A stretch of 64,000 nt of DNA from Nocardia stercoris (GCF_003696265.1 NZ_RFFH01000001.1:992001-1056000), one strand, 5' to 3'. Counted from the first letter of the stretch, positions 35,284-44,361 are shown. Program-made: numbers and translations. Notes: a model not told the origin generated them from the sequence alone.

Positions 35284-37302
35284 GTGATCGATTCGGCCCC
35301 CGCTCCCGCTCCGCTGCAATGGATCTGGCGTCGCTCGCTGGCGCACTATCCGAATGCCGGTCCCCGGTACACCTATCTGGCGATCACAGTGCTCGCCACG
35401 ATCATGTTGTACTACGAGCTCTACGTCCAAGGTGCGGTAGCCACCAAGATCATCTACGGATTCGGTTTCAGTTTCACCCAATTCGTGCTGATGATCGCGG
35501 CCTCGAACCTGGTCGGCGCCTTCGGATCACTCGCCGCCGGGCTGGCGGACCGTTGGGGCAGAGCGAATCTCGTGGCCGGCGGCCTGTTCGTCACCGCGGC
35601 CTTGGTGCTCTTCGGGCTGCCTAACGCGCCGGACAAGCAGAGCTACGTCGTCATGCTCTGCGCACTCGGGATCGTCGAAGGCATCATGCTGGTGGCCACA
35701 CCCGCCCTGATTCGCGACTTCTCGCCGCAGCTGGGCCGCGCGTCCGCGATGGCCTTCTGGGCGATGGGGCCGGTGCTCGGCAGCCTCGTGGTCACCGAGA
35801 TCTCCAGTCACACCCTGGACGCACACCCGCGCTGGCAGTTCCAGTTCACCGTCTGCGGGATCGCGGGATTCGTGGTCGCGGTCATCGCCTTCTTCGGATT
35901 ACGGGAACTCTCACCGCAATTGCGCGATCAGCTGATGGTCAGCGTGCGCGACCGAGAACTGATCGAGGCGCGGGCGGCGGGCATCGACCCCGAGGACGCG
36001 TTGCGGCACCAGTGGCGGCAGCTGCTGAAGGCCGATGTGATCGGTCCGGCGCTCGGGATCTCGCTGTTCCTGTTCTTCTACTACATCGCGGTCGCCTTCT
36101 TCGTCGTCTACTTCGAGACGGTGTTCGGCTTCTCCGAGGCGCGGGCGAACGCACTCGCCAACTGGTATTGGGGCGCCAACGCGCTCGCGCTGCTGATCGC
36201 CGGGCCGGTCTCGGACCGGATTCGGGTCCGCAAGCCGTTCATGGTGCTGGGCGTGGTGATCAATGTCTGTGCCACAGCCGTTTTCGCCGCGATGGCGACC
36301 CACTCCGGGACCACGTACTACCAGCTCGCCACCGTCATGGCGCTCAGCGCGATCGGGCTCGGGGTCGGGTACGCGGCGTGGATGGCCGGATTCACCGAGA
36401 CCGTCGAACGCCGCAATCCCGCCGCTACCGCAACGGGATTGGCGATCTTCGGCTGGATCGTGCGGATCGTGGTGACGGTGTCCCTCGCGTCGTTCACGCT
36501 GGTCGTGACCGGGGTGTCGACGCTGGTGGACGACGGGCCGCGGGTTCAGGCGATCGCGGCCGCGCATCCGGCGCAGCTCGCGACCCTGCAGGCCGTCGAC
36601 CCGGCCACACTGGCCGCACTGCAACAGTCGCCGACCGATCGCGCGGCGGGCGCGGCCGCGGTCGGCCAGTTGATCAAGGCCGGTCTGGCCGCCGACCCGG
36701 CCGCGGCGGTGGCGCGGCTGACCCAGTTGCAGACCGACCCCGTCCCGCCGGCCGATCTGGCCTACCTGAAGGAGCACGCCGGACCGGTCCAGCAGGCCCA
36801 GCACGACAATCCGCGGCAGTGGCAGCGGTGGTGGTGGGTGTGCGTGGTGGCCCAATTGATGTTCCTGCCCACGATTTTCCTTGTGAAGGGACGGTGGAGC
36901 CCCAAGCTCGCGGCGGCGGATACGGCGGCGCACGAAGCGGAGGTCGCGGCGGGGATCGCCGCACTGCACGCGGAGGCGGCCGCGGACGATGCGGGTGCGG
37001 CATCACCCGATACGGACGACGAGGCCGGTGCGGCTGAACAATCCGGTGCGGACGACGAGGCCGATGCGGACGACGAGGCCGGTGCGGTCGAGGAATCCGG
37101 TGTGGACGATGAGGCCGGTGCGGACGACGAGGCCGATGCGGTCGAGGAATCCGGTGCGGCCGAGGTGGTCGATGTCGCTGCGGAACCCGTTGCGGCCGAG
37201 GTGGTCGGCGCCGCTGTGGAGCTCGGCGCGGCAGAAGATGCCGGAGCGGCAAGCGAATCCGGTGCGGTCGAGGGAGCAGGGGAGTCCGGCGGGGCGGGCT
37301 GA
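35284..37302 (+). CDS. MFS transporter with an acidic repeat C-terminal tail
   Basis: A 672-residue major facilitator protein. Residues 1-545 hold 12 predicted helices with the MFS loop motif GLADRWGRAN between helices 2 and 3 and PVSDRIRVRKPF in the second half. A large loop of about 110 residues (STLVDDGPRVQAIAAAHPAQ and on) separates the last two helices and would face outward or inward as a helical insert. After the final helix (LMFLPTIFLVKG) comes a roughly 120-residue Asp/Glu/Ala/Gly tail built from repeats such as DDEAGAVEESGV. GTG 35284 is the start. Substrate unknown. The closest visible relatives are organic-acid/sugar-type MFS members. Confidence 0.85.
   Translation: MIDSAPAPAPLQWIWRRSLAHYPNAGPRYTYLAITVLATIMLYYELYVQGAVATKIIYGFGFSFTQFVLMIAASNLVGAFGSLAAGLADRWGRANLVAGGLFVTAALVLFGLPNAPDKQSYVVMLCALGIVEGIMLVATPALIRDFSPQLGRASAMAFWAMGPVLGSLVVTEISSHTLDAHPRWQFQFTVCGIAGFVVAVIAFFGLRELSPQLRDQLMVSVRDRELIEARAAGIDPEDALRHQWRQLLKADVIGPALGISLFLFFYYIAVAFFVVYFETVFGFSEARANALANWYWGANALALLIAGPVSDRIRVRKPFMVLGVVINVCATAVFAAMATHSGTTYYQLATVMALSAIGLGVGYAAWMAGFTETVERRNPAATATGLAIFGWIVRIVVTVSLASFTLVVTGVSTLVDDGPRVQAIAAAHPAQLATLQAVDPATLAALQQSPTDRAAGAAAVGQLIKAGLAADPAAAVARLTQLQTDPVPPADLAYLKEHAGPVQQAQHDNPRQWQRWWWVCVVAQLMFLPTIFLVKGRWSPKLAAADTAAHEAEVAAGIAALHAEAAADDAGAASPDTDDEAGAAEQSGADDEADADDEAGAVEESGVDDEAGADDEADAVEESGAAEVVDVAAEPVAAEVVGAAVELGAAEDAGAASESGAVEGAGESGGAG
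37075..37156 (+). repeat. 54-bp imperfect tandem repeat in the MFS tail
   Basis: The 28-bp string beginning GAGGCCGGTGCGGTCGAGG at 37075 recurs at 37129 with one change, a 54-bp (18-codon) period, within a wider run of GACGACGAGGCC units from 37016. Such coding repeats expand and contract by slippage, so the tail length may vary between strains. Confidence 0.75.
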
Positions 37303-37313
37303 GCCGAAGGACA

Positions 37314-37349
37314 GCCGGTGCGGCGGGACTCTGTGCCCGCCGCACCGGC
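37314..37349. terminator. bidirectional hairpin terminator between the MFS and DUF350 genes
   Basis: Perfect 14-bp stem (GCCGGTGCGGCGGG at 37314-37327 with its complement at 37336-37349) and an eight-base loop. It lies between convergent genes. Confidence 0.85.
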
Positions 37350-37400
37350 GTGCTCGATCCGGTGGAGGTGCACGACGGCGCGCGGCGCGCGCTGAAGTGA

Positions 37401-37856
37401 TCAGATGATGGACACCGCCACGATCAGGCCGATCGAGAGGTGCGCCGCGGCGACGATCGAGGACTGCAGTTCGTGGTGGTGCGCCTTCAGCAGGTTGCCG
37501 ATGTTCAGGCCCAGGGCGCGTTCCAGCAGGCGCATCGCCACCACCTGGGCGACGATCCCGACCAGGCCGTAGACGGCGGTCGAGATCAGGCCTTCGGTGA
37601 GGCGGCCCGAGGACGCCCAGATCGCCACCACCACGATCAGCGCCATGCTGGTCACGCCCGCCGCGGCGATGATCACGGCATTCGGGTTACCGGTGGCGAT
37701 CATCTTGCGCAGCGGCCCCGGGGTGCTCGAATCGATCGCTTGGAAGCCGATCAGGATCAGTGCCAGGCCCAGCGCCGCGTACGCCAGGATGGCGCCGACG
37801 CCGTGGCCGAGGTTGCTCCAGTAGCCGGGGGTGAGAGCGAGTGTGGTCGTGGTCAT
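37401..37856 (-). CDS. DUF350 (YjfL-like) membrane protein
   Basis: A 151-residue protein with four predicted membrane helices (for example VGAILAYAALGLALILIGFQ). The DUF350 family is found with YjfM/YjfC-type genes in enterobacteria. It is the last of five minus-strand genes, 27 bp after the ATP-grasp gene. The start is ATG 37856. Its close association with a glutathionylspermidine-synthase-like enzyme and a DUF1190-like partner, also seen in E. coli yjfKLMC, argues for joint function in the membrane. The activity is unknown. Confidence 0.85.
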   Translation of the reverse strand: MTTTTLALTPGYWSNLGHGVGAILAYAALGLALILIGFQAIDSSTPGPLRKMIATGNPNAVIIAAAGVTSMALIVVVAIWASSGRLTEGLISTAVYGLVGIVAQVVAMRLLERALGLNIGNLLKAHHHELQSSIVAAAHLSIGLIVAVSII

Positions 37857-37883
37857 CGATGGCCTTCGTAGGTGTGCGGACCG

Positions 37884-39050
37884 CTATTCGGTCGGGATCC
37901 GGTGGGGGACGAACGTAGAGGAATCATCGGTGATCAAGCCGGGAGTTTCCCGGATGCCCATGCCCGCGGCGCTGTCGCCCACCATCCAGGCGCCCACCAC
38001 CGGGTGCATGCCGTCGAACGCGGGCAGCGGGTCGAAGAGCTGGTAGACATAGCCTTCCGCGCCGTACACGCCACCGGTCGCGGTCTCGTGGCCCGCGTTC
38101 ACGATGGTCATATTGGCACCCTCGCGGCCCAGTTTGGGTTTGCGGATGTAGTCGGTGAGCTCGTGTGGGTCGTCGACATAGGCGGGCAGCAGGTTCGGGT
38201 GCCCGGGGTACATCTCCCAGAGCACCGCGAGCAGGGCCTTGTTGGACAGCAGCGTCTTCCACAGCGGTTCGATCCATGTGGTCTTGGGCAGCGACCCGGC
38301 CACCTGCTTGCCGAAGTCGTCCTCCAGCACCCATTCCCACGGGTACAGCTTGAAGATCGAGTGGACCGTCGCGTCGGCGAGATCCACGAAACGGTGCAGT
38401 TCGGTGTCCCAGCCGATCTCCTCGATCGGCAGCGCCACGGTGTTCCAGCCGGCCTCGGCGGCCGTCTCCTGCATGTACGCGGTAGTCACGTTGTCCTCAC
38501 CCGAGGAGTCCGCGCCCGACCAGGTGAAGTGCAGATCGCTGGAGGCCAACGTGGTGCGCATCTCGGTCCAGCGGTCGACCAGCTTCTCGTGCAACGAGTT
38601 CCACTGGTCGTCGTCGGGGTACACGTCGGTCAGCCAGTGCCACTGCACGATTGCCGCTTCCAGCAGCGAGGTCGGCGTATCGGCGTTGTACTCCAGCAGT
38701 TTCGCCGGGCCGCGGCCGTCGTAGCGGAGATCGAAGCGGCCGTAGATGTAGGGATCGCCGCGGTGCCAGGACTCCTTGATCGGACCCCAACTCCATTCCG
38801 GCAGACCGAATTCGGCGAACCGCTCGGTGAGCACGATATGTTCGCAGGCGTCCAGGCACATCGAGTGCAGCACCTCGACCTGCGCTTCCAGGCCGAGGAT
38901 CTCGTCCATCTCGAACTCGTAGTGCACCGATTCGTCCCAGTACGGGCGGGCCCGGCCGTCGACTTCCGCTCCGGGCGAGCCGTACACCAGGCCTTGCTCG
39001 ATGATGATGCGCTGCCAGTTGTTCCGAACGCCGCCGCGAACGCGTTTCAC
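37884..39050 (-). CDS. glutathionylspermidine-synthase-family ATP-grasp enzyme (YgiC/YjfC-like)
   Basis: A 388-residue ATP-dependent C-N ligase of the family that includes the synthetase half of E. coli Gss and its paralogues YgiC and YjfC. Visible motifs are LLEYNADTPTSLLEAAIVQW, WEWVLEDDFG, LLSNKALLAVLWEMYPGHPN, KPKLGREGANM and GAWMVGDSAAGMGIRE. The GTG start at 39050 overlaps the preceding gene's stop by one base (TAGTG). It has no amidase domain. Actinomycetes use mycothiol rather than glutathione, so the true substrates are probably an unrelated peptide or amine. It sits in a five-gene run with DUF1190-like and DUF350 membrane proteins. Confidence 0.88.
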   Translation of the reverse strand: MKRVRGGVRNNWQRIIIEQGLVYGSPGAEVDGRARPYWDESVHYEFEMDEILGLEAQVEVLHSMCLDACEHIVLTERFAEFGLPEWSWGPIKESWHRGDPYIYGRFDLRYDGRGPAKLLEYNADTPTSLLEAAIVQWHWLTDVYPDDDQWNSLHEKLVDRWTEMRTTLASSDLHFTWSGADSSGEDNVTTAYMQETAAEAGWNTVALPIEEIGWDTELHRFVDLADATVHSIFKLYPWEWVLEDDFGKQVAGSLPKTTWIEPLWKTLLSNKALLAVLWEMYPGHPNLLPAYVDDPHELTDYIRKPKLGREGANMTIVNAGHETATGGVYGAEGYVYQLFDPLPAFDGMHPVVGAWMVGDSAAGMGIRETPGLITDDSSTFVPHRIPTE

Positions 39051-40081
39051 TACGAACCACCCGATTTTCCGCCGGACTTGCTGCCCAGGCCACCACGAAC
39101 CACGCTGCCACTGCTGGTCTTCGCCGTACCGTGGCTGGGCGCGCTGAAACTCCCACCGCGCGGATGGGAGCCGATCGTATTGTGCCCGCCGTAGTAGTAC
39201 CGGTACTGATGGCCCTGGTAGATGAAGATGCCCGGCGAATGGTAGTACGGCGTGCCCGGTCCGGCGAACTGCTGGGCGGTGTCGCACTGGCTGTCGTCGA
39301 CCACGGTCTCGACGCTGGGGTCCCCGGGCGGGACCGCGCCGGTGGGCGTGGGCGCGTCGGTGGGGACGTCGGTGGCCGGCGCGGCGGTGGGGGCGGGGCC
39401 CGCGCTCGGGTTGGGGGCATCGGTCGCGCCGGGCGCCGCGGTCGGGGCAGGGGTGTCGCCCGGGCCGGGTGGCGCGATCGGGGCGGCCGTGGTCGGCGGG
39501 GCCGCCGAAGGCGCGGGGGCACCGAACTCGGTCGACGAACTCGACACGCAGTACGCGGTGACGTCCTGCGCGGCGGCCGCGTCGTACACCAGATAGCCGG
39601 CGCCCACGATGGCCGCGGCGCCGCCGATCGCGGCGCCGCCCATGAGGATCCGCTTGCGCTTGAGTTGTTTGGCGGCCGCGGCCGCTTCGGCCGCCCGCGC
39701 CGCGTCCGCCTCGCGCTTGCGCGCCTGATCACGGGCACGCGATTCGGCGAGGGTGGGCGGCTTCTTCTGGGTGCTGCCCGGCTTCTGCACGGTGACCCGG
39801 CCGCGCGGTCGCGCGGTACCGCCCGGCGGGGTGCCCCGCTTGGGCGGCTCCGCCGCGGCGCCCGGCTCGGGGGCGTCCTGCGGGATCGCGCTCTCGCCGA
39901 AACCGGCGGGGTGCTCGTCGTAGAGCGCGGCGAACGGATCGGGTTGCGCCGGATCGGAACCGGGTGTGCCCGGCGGGAACGGCGGTAGCGGACCACGGTG
40001 CCCGGCGAACGGATGCGAAATACGGCCCTCATCACCGGAATTCGCGTCGTCGCGATCCTTTCCGGGTTCCTCCGTTACCAC
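39050..40081 (-). CDS. YjfM/DUF1190-like membrane-anchored protein with a long disordered linker
   Basis: A 343-residue protein starting GTG 40081. A charged, Pro-rich cytoplasmic N-terminus of about 140 residues precedes one membrane helix (MGGAAIGGAAAIVGAGYLVY). A Pro/Ala/Thr linker of about 90 residues follows, then a C-terminal region with aromatic and glycine-rich runs (YYHSPGIFIYQGHQYRYYYG and GGLGSKSGGKSGGS). The Cys pair (AYCVSS and SQCDTA), YYYGGH and terminal Gly/Ser tail recall DUF1190 (YgiB/YjfM), the partner of YgiC/YjfC. The resemblance is weak, and position in the operon is the main support. It is followed with a one-base overlap by the ATP-grasp gene. Confidence 0.65.
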   Translation of the reverse strand: MVTEEPGKDRDDANSGDEGRISHPFAGHRGPLPPFPPGTPGSDPAQPDPFAALYDEHPAGFGESAIPQDAPEPGAAAEPPKRGTPPGGTARPRGRVTVQKPGSTQKKPPTLAESRARDQARKREADAARAAEAAAAAKQLKRKRILMGGAAIGGAAAIVGAGYLVYDAAAAQDVTAYCVSSSSTEFGAPAPSAAPPTTAAPIAPPGPGDTPAPTAAPGATDAPNPSAGPAPTAAPATDVPTDAPTPTGAVPPGDPSVETVVDDSQCDTAQQFAGPGTPYYHSPGIFIYQGHQYRYYYGGHNTIGSHPRGGSFSAPSHGTAKTSSGSVVRGGLGSKSGGKSGGS

Positions 40082-40104
40082 CCCGCCGACTCCTACTTCC
40101 GAGA

Positions 40105-40389
40105 TTACCGTTCGTCGAATCCGACCAGTCCGCCCTGCGCGGGCCCCCAGTCTTGCACAACCAGTGTCACCCGGCCGGGCGTGTCACCGGAGCGCAACAG
40201 GGCGAGCAGCTGTTCACATCGATCCCGCGGTCCCTCGGCGACGACGTGCACCCGGCGGTCGGCGGTGTTGCGGGCGTACCCGGTGAGCCCGAGTTCCAGT
40301 GCGCGCGAACGAGTCCACCAGCGGAACCCGACACCCTGCACATGCCCGTGCACCCACGCGACGAGCCGGACGCTGCCGGTGTCGCTCAC
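40105..40389 (-). CDS. acyP: acylphosphatase
   Basis: A 94-residue enzyme that hydrolyses acyl phosphates. The catalytic arginine and asparagine lie in [20 protein letters not shown] and [17 protein letters not shown]. The GTG start at 40389 overlaps the OsmC stop (GTGA). In M. tuberculosis acyP (Rv2922.1c) lies between the OsmC gene and smc. Here smc is 16 kb away. Confidence 0.95.
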   Translation of the reverse strand: MSDTGSVRLVAWVHGHVQGVGFRWWTRSRALELGLTGYARNTADRRVHVVAEGPRDRCEQLLALLRSGDTPGRVTLVVQDWGPAQGGLVGFDER

Positions 40390-40823
40390 TGCACCGAGAA
40401 CGACAACGTCACCTTGGTCCCGGCCTTGAGCGTGCGGCCCACGGTGCAGGCGCGGTCGATGGCCCGCTGCGCGGTGACCAGCAGTCGTTCGCGGGCTGCC
40501 TCGTCCAGCTCGGACAGGTCCAGTTCCAGGGTCTCGGTGAGTTCGGGGTACACCTCGTTCTCACGGTCGGCCGCGCCGGACACGTGGACGGTGGCGTCGT
40601 AGGTGTCACCGAGGCGGCGGGCCAGGGTCGCATCGGAGGCCATCCCGGTGCAGGCGGCGAGGGCGATCTTCAGCAGCTCGCCGGGGGTGAACACGCCGGG
40701 GACGTCCTCCGAGCCGACCAGGACCTCGGCGCCACGCGAGCTGTGCCCGGTGTAGCGGCGGGTTCCGGTGCGCTCGACCCACAGCTTGGTCTGCCCGGTG
40801 GTGGATGCGATCTGTTCAGCCAT
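40386..40823 (-). CDS. OsmC/Ohr-family peroxiredoxin
   Basis: A 145-residue thiol peroxidase for organic hydroperoxides. Both reactive cysteines are present: Cys58 in [11 protein letters not shown] and Cys126 in [12 protein letters not shown]. The N-terminal strand shows [19 protein letters not shown] 40823 is chosen, since an upstream extension would enter kdpE. It leads the run osmC-acyP-YjfM-like-ATP-grasp-DUF350. In M. tuberculosis the same gene (Rv2923c) precedes acyP, so the osmC-acyP pair is ancestral and the other three are the addition. Confidence 0.93.
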   Translation of the reverse strand: MAEQIASTTGQTKLWVERTGTRRYTGHSSRGAEVLVGSEDVPGVFTPGELLKIALAACTGMASDATLARRLGDTYDATVHVSGAADRENEVYPELTETLELDLSELDEAARERLLVTAQRAIDRACTVGRTLKAGTKVTLSFSVQ

Positions 40824-40872
40824 GTCCCGATCCAACCATCGGCCGGTTCCGGACATTCCGCGACCCTGCGTC

Positions 40873-41571
40873 TCACTCCTTGAACCGGTACCCCATGCCC
40901 GCCTCGGTGAGCAGGTGCTTCGGGTTCGACGGGTCGACCTCGAGCTTGCGCCGGAGCTGGGCCAGATAGACCCGCAGATAGTGGGTCTCCGTCGCGTAGG
41001 CCGGCCCCCACACCTCGCGCAGCAGTTCCTTGCGGCCGACGAGCTTGCCCTTGTTGCGGACCAGCATCTCCAGCACACCCCACTCGGTGGGGGTCAGGTG
41101 CACGGCCGCGCCGTCGCGGGTCACGGTCTTGGTGGTGAGGTCGACGGTGAAGCTGTCGGTCTCGATCACCGCCTCACCGGTCGCGGTGATCACACTGCCG
41201 CGCCGGACCGCGGCGCGCAGCCGGGCCAGCAGCTCGTCCATGCCGAACGGTTTGGTGACGTAGTCGTCGGCGCCGGCGTCCAGCGCCTCCACCTTGTCGC
41301 CGGAGTCGGTGCGGGCCGACAACACGATCACCGGGATCCGGCTCCAGCCGCGGATCCCGGCCAGCACGTCGATGCCGTCCATGTCCGGCAGGCCCAGATC
41401 CAGCACCACCACCTCGGGATGCTTGTCGGCCACCGCCTTGAGCGCCGCGGCACCGGTGGCGGCCGTGAGCACCTCGTAGCCGCGGACCGACAGATTGATC
41501 CGCAGCGCCCGCAGGATCTGTGGTTCGTCGTCGACGACGAGGACCTTCGTCGCCGGTGCCTCTGCGGTCAC
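40873..41571 (-). CDS. kdpE: potassium response regulator KdpE
   Basis: A 232-residue OmpR-family regulator. The receiver domain has the acidic pocket (VLVVDDEPQIL), the phosphorylated aspartate in VVVLDLGLPDMDG and the lysine in YVTKPFGMDELLARL. The winged helix occupies about residues 135-230 (LTPTEWGVLEMLVRNKGKLV). The start is GTG 41571, four bases into the kdpD stop. It acts with KdpD to induce kdpFABC at low potassium or turgor stress. Tandem TTGACG sites upstream of kdpF are its probable targets. Confidence 0.95.
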   Translation of the reverse strand: MTAEAPATKVLVVDDEPQILRALRINLSVRGYEVLTAATGAAALKAVADKHPEVVVLDLGLPDMDGIDVLAGIRGWSRIPVIVLSARTDSGDKVEALDAGADDYVTKPFGMDELLARLRAAVRRGSVITATGEAVIETDSFTVDLTTKTVTRDGAAVHLTPTEWGVLEMLVRNKGKLVGRKELLREVWGPAYATETHYLRVYLAQLRRKLEVDPSNPKHLLTEAGMGYRFKE

Positions 41572-44066
41572 AAGTCCTCCGATTCATTGGTCGCGGGCAG
41601 GTCCACCACCATGGTGAGCCCCCCGCCGGGGGTCGGTTCGGCGTGCACGGTGCCGCCCATGGCCTCCACGAAACCGCGGACCACGGACAGTCCCAGCCCC
41701 ACACCGGTCGAATTGTCGCGGTCGCCGAGCCGCTGGAACGGCTCGAAGACCTGTTCCTCCTGCCCGGCCGGTACGCCGGGGCCGTGATCGATGACCGCCA
41801 GCGACACCCGGGCGCCGGTGGTTTCGGCGGTGACCCGGATGGGTGTGTCGGCGGGGGAGTAGCGGACCGCGTTCTCCAGCAGATTGGCAAGCACCCGCTC
41901 GAGCAGGCCGGGGTCGGCGTACACCGAGCCGGCCCGCACGTCGAGTTCGATTCGTTCCACCGCGGCGCGGCGCAGATTTCGGGCCCCGATACCGACGATC
42001 GCCCGGTTGATGATCTCCTCCGGATATACCTGCCGCAGTTGGGGTTTCACCACGCCGACGGCCAATCGGGAAGAGTCCAGCAGATTTCCGACCAGGCCGG
42101 TCAGCGCGTCCACCGATTCCTCGATGGTTTCCAGCAATTCGGCGGTATCGGCGGCGGAGAACTCGACGTCGTCGCTGCGCAAGCTGGACACCGCCGCCTT
42201 CGCCGCGGCCAGCGGGGTACGCAGATCGTGACTGACCGCCGACAGCAGCGCGCGGCGCAGGCGGTCCGCCTCGAGCAGCCCGGCGGCGGCCTGCGCCTCG
42301 GCCGCCAGCGCGCGCTGGTTCTCCAGGCTCGCCGCCTGGCTGGCCAGCGCGCGCAGCACCGCACGGTCCCCCGCGGTGAGATTCGGGCCGGACAGCAGCA
42401 GCTGGTACCGGTCGTCGCCGGCCTCCACGACATTGTCGGCGTCGGCCGGTCGCAGCGGCGGATCCTCGCCGACCGAGGCCAGCGCCTCGCCGTCCTCGAA
42501 CAGGGTGACCGCCCGCTGCCGGAAGGTCTCGCGCGCCCGCTCGAGCAGCGCCGCCAGGTCGGCGCCGGAGAGCACCGCACCGGCGAACACGGTCAGCAAC
42601 TCGGCCTGACGGGACGCGCGCCGGGCCTCGCGCCGGCGTCCCGCGGATACGTCCACGAGCGCGGCCACCGCCACCGCCACCATGGCCATCACCACGATGG
42701 TCAAGAAGTTGTTGGGTTCGTCGATGGTGAGGCTGTAGCGCGGGGAGACGAAGAACCAGTTGAGCAGCAGGCCACCGAGCACCGCCGACAGCGTGGCGGG
42801 CGCGACGCCGCCCAACAGGGCGACCGCGATCACCCCGATGAAATAGAGCGCGCTCAGGCCGGAGATGTCCAGGTAGCTGTCGAGCCAGAAGTAGCAGACC
42901 ACCGTCACCAGGATCGGCACCACGAATGCGCTCAGCCAGGCAGTGAGCCGCCGTTCGCGCGGAGTCACCGCCGACCACCGGAACCCGCGCTGGGAATGCT
43001 CATGGGTCACCATGTGCACGTCGATCTTGCCCGAGGCCTGGACCGTCGCCGACCCGATGCCCTCGTCGAGCATCCGCGCCCACCGCGAGCGCCGCGAGGT
43101 GCCCAGCACCAGCTGGGTCGCGTCGATCTGACGGGCGAAGTCGAGCAGTGCGGTCGGCACGTCCTCGCCGGTGACGGTGTGCAGGCTCGCGCCCAGGCCG
43201 GCGGCCAGCTCGCGCAACCGGTTCATCCGTTCGGCCGACAGGCCCGCCAGACCGTCGCCGCGGACCACGTGCACCACGGTCAACTCGGCACTGGCCTTGG
43301 TCGCGATGCGGCTGGCTCGGCGCAGGATCGTCTCCGACTCGGGCCCACCGGTGACCGCCACCACGACTCGTTCCCGCGCCTCCCAGGGGGTGGTGATCCG
43401 ATGGTCCGCGCGATATTTCGCCAACGCGGCATCGACCTGGTCGGCCACCCACAGCAGCGCCAATTCGCGCAGGGCCGTGAGATTTCCGGGGCGGAAGTAA
43501 TTGCGCAGCGCCGCATCCACCTTCTCGGCGGCGTAGACGTTGCCGTGCGAGAGGCGGCGGCGCAGCGCCTCGGGCGTGATATCGACCAGTTCCACCTGAT
43601 CGGCGCCGCGCACCACCGAGTCGGGCACGGTCTCGCGCTGGACCACCCCGGTGATCTCCTCGACCACGTCGTTGAGGCTCTCCAGGTGCTGGATGTTGAC
43701 CGTGGAGATCACGTCGATCCCCGCGTCGAGCAGTTCGTGGACGTCCTGCCAGCGCTTCTCGTGCTTCGAACCCGGCACGTTGGTGTGCGCGAGTTCGTCG
43801 ACCAGGACCACAGACGGGTGCCGGCGCAGCACGGCCTCCACGTCGAGTTCGGGCAGGGTGGTGTCGCGGTACACCATCTCCTTCATCGGAACCTGCTCGA
43901 TCCCGGCCAGCAGTTCGGCGGTCTTCGTCCGGCCGTGGGTCTCCACGACCGCGGCCACCACGTCCCCGCCGCGTTCCAGCCGGCGATGCGCCTCGCCGAG
44001 CATGGCGTACGTCTTGCCCACCCCCGGCGCGGCACCGAGATAGATGCGTAGTCTCCCGCGCTTCAC
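41568..44066 (-). CDS. kdpD: potassium sensor histidine kinase KdpD
   Basis: An 832-residue membrane kinase. The cytoplasmic KdpD domain begins VKRGRLRIYLGAAPGVGKTY, with the regulatory ATP site GAAPGVGKT. A universal-stress-like domain follows. Four membrane helices (FVVPILVTVVCYFWLDSY first) lead to a GAF region, the dimerisation histidine in SAVSHDLRTPLAAAK and the ATPase with GLGLSVVRGFVEAMGG. GTG 44066 is preferred over earlier frames starting at 44219 because it matches the family start. It is divergent from kdpFABC. Confidence 0.95.
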   Translation of the reverse strand: MKRGRLRIYLGAAPGVGKTYAMLGEAHRRLERGGDVVAAVVETHGRTKTAELLAGIEQVPMKEMVYRDTTLPELDVEAVLRRHPSVVLVDELAHTNVPGSKHEKRWQDVHELLDAGIDVISTVNIQHLESLNDVVEEITGVVQRETVPDSVVRGADQVELVDITPEALRRRLSHGNVYAAEKVDAALRNYFRPGNLTALRELALLWVADQVDAALAKYRADHRITTPWEARERVVVAVTGGPESETILRRASRIATKASAELTVVHVVRGDGLAGLSAERMNRLRELAAGLGASLHTVTGEDVPTALLDFARQIDATQLVLGTSRRSRWARMLDEGIGSATVQASGKIDVHMVTHEHSQRGFRWSAVTPRERRLTAWLSAFVVPILVTVVCYFWLDSYLDISGLSALYFIGVIAVALLGGVAPATLSAVLGGLLLNWFFVSPRYSLTIDEPNNFLTIVVMAMVAVAVAALVDVSAGRRREARRASRQAELLTVFAGAVLSGADLAALLERARETFRQRAVTLFEDGEALASVGEDPPLRPADADNVVEAGDDRYQLLLSGPNLTAGDRAVLRALASQAASLENQRALAAEAQAAAGLLEADRLRRALLSAVSHDLRTPLAAAKAAVSSLRSDDVEFSAADTAELLETIEESVDALTGLVGNLLDSSRLAVGVVKPQLRQVYPEEIINRAIVGIGARNLRRAAVERIELDVRAGSVYADPGLLERVLANLLENAVRYSPADTPIRVTAETTGARVSLAVIDHGPGVPAGQEEQVFEPFQRLGDRDNSTGVGLGLSVVRGFVEAMGGTVHAEPTPGGGLTMVVDLPATNESEDL

Positions 44067-44163
44067 CGGTCCATCATGGCGCGTGGCGACACCGTCTCTC
44101 CTGTCACTGGCTATTTTCCCGAGCTGTTCACTGTCTCCGCAGTCAGGGGTATGGATCGCGTCG

Positions 44164-44202
44164 TTGACGATTTCTTGACGGAGAACGCGGGCCTTCTTGA
44201 TG
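44164..44202 (+). promoter_or_regulatory. candidate KdpE binding region
   Basis: TTGACG at 44164 and 44175 and TTGATG at 44197 lie in phase at 11-bp multiples, the geometry expected for a tandemly bound OmpR-family regulator. The array is about 160 bp upstream of the first kdp reading frame. The rest of the 295-bp divergent gap contains no gene I can support. Confidence 0.5.
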
Positions 44203-44361
44203 TGGCTTGCGCAACACACGCTGAATGTCCGTAAACGTGCCGTAAGGGACGTGCACTCTCATGCTGACAACCCGTCAAGGATATCGAGTTCGACCGTTTC
44301 GAGAGCTTCACTCACCAGGTGGCGCATTTCGTATGCGCTGCGGTCTTGAGGAGAGGGACAC

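Noticed and set aside
37016..37163. Repeated units that could look like a CRISPR or satellite array
   Set aside because: They are in frame in the MFS gene, acidic in translation, vary in sequence and have no unique spacers.
44111..44311. A 66-codon minus-strand frame in the kdpD/kdpF gap
   Set aside because: No ribosome site and no recognisable motif. It spans the likely KdpE promoter.
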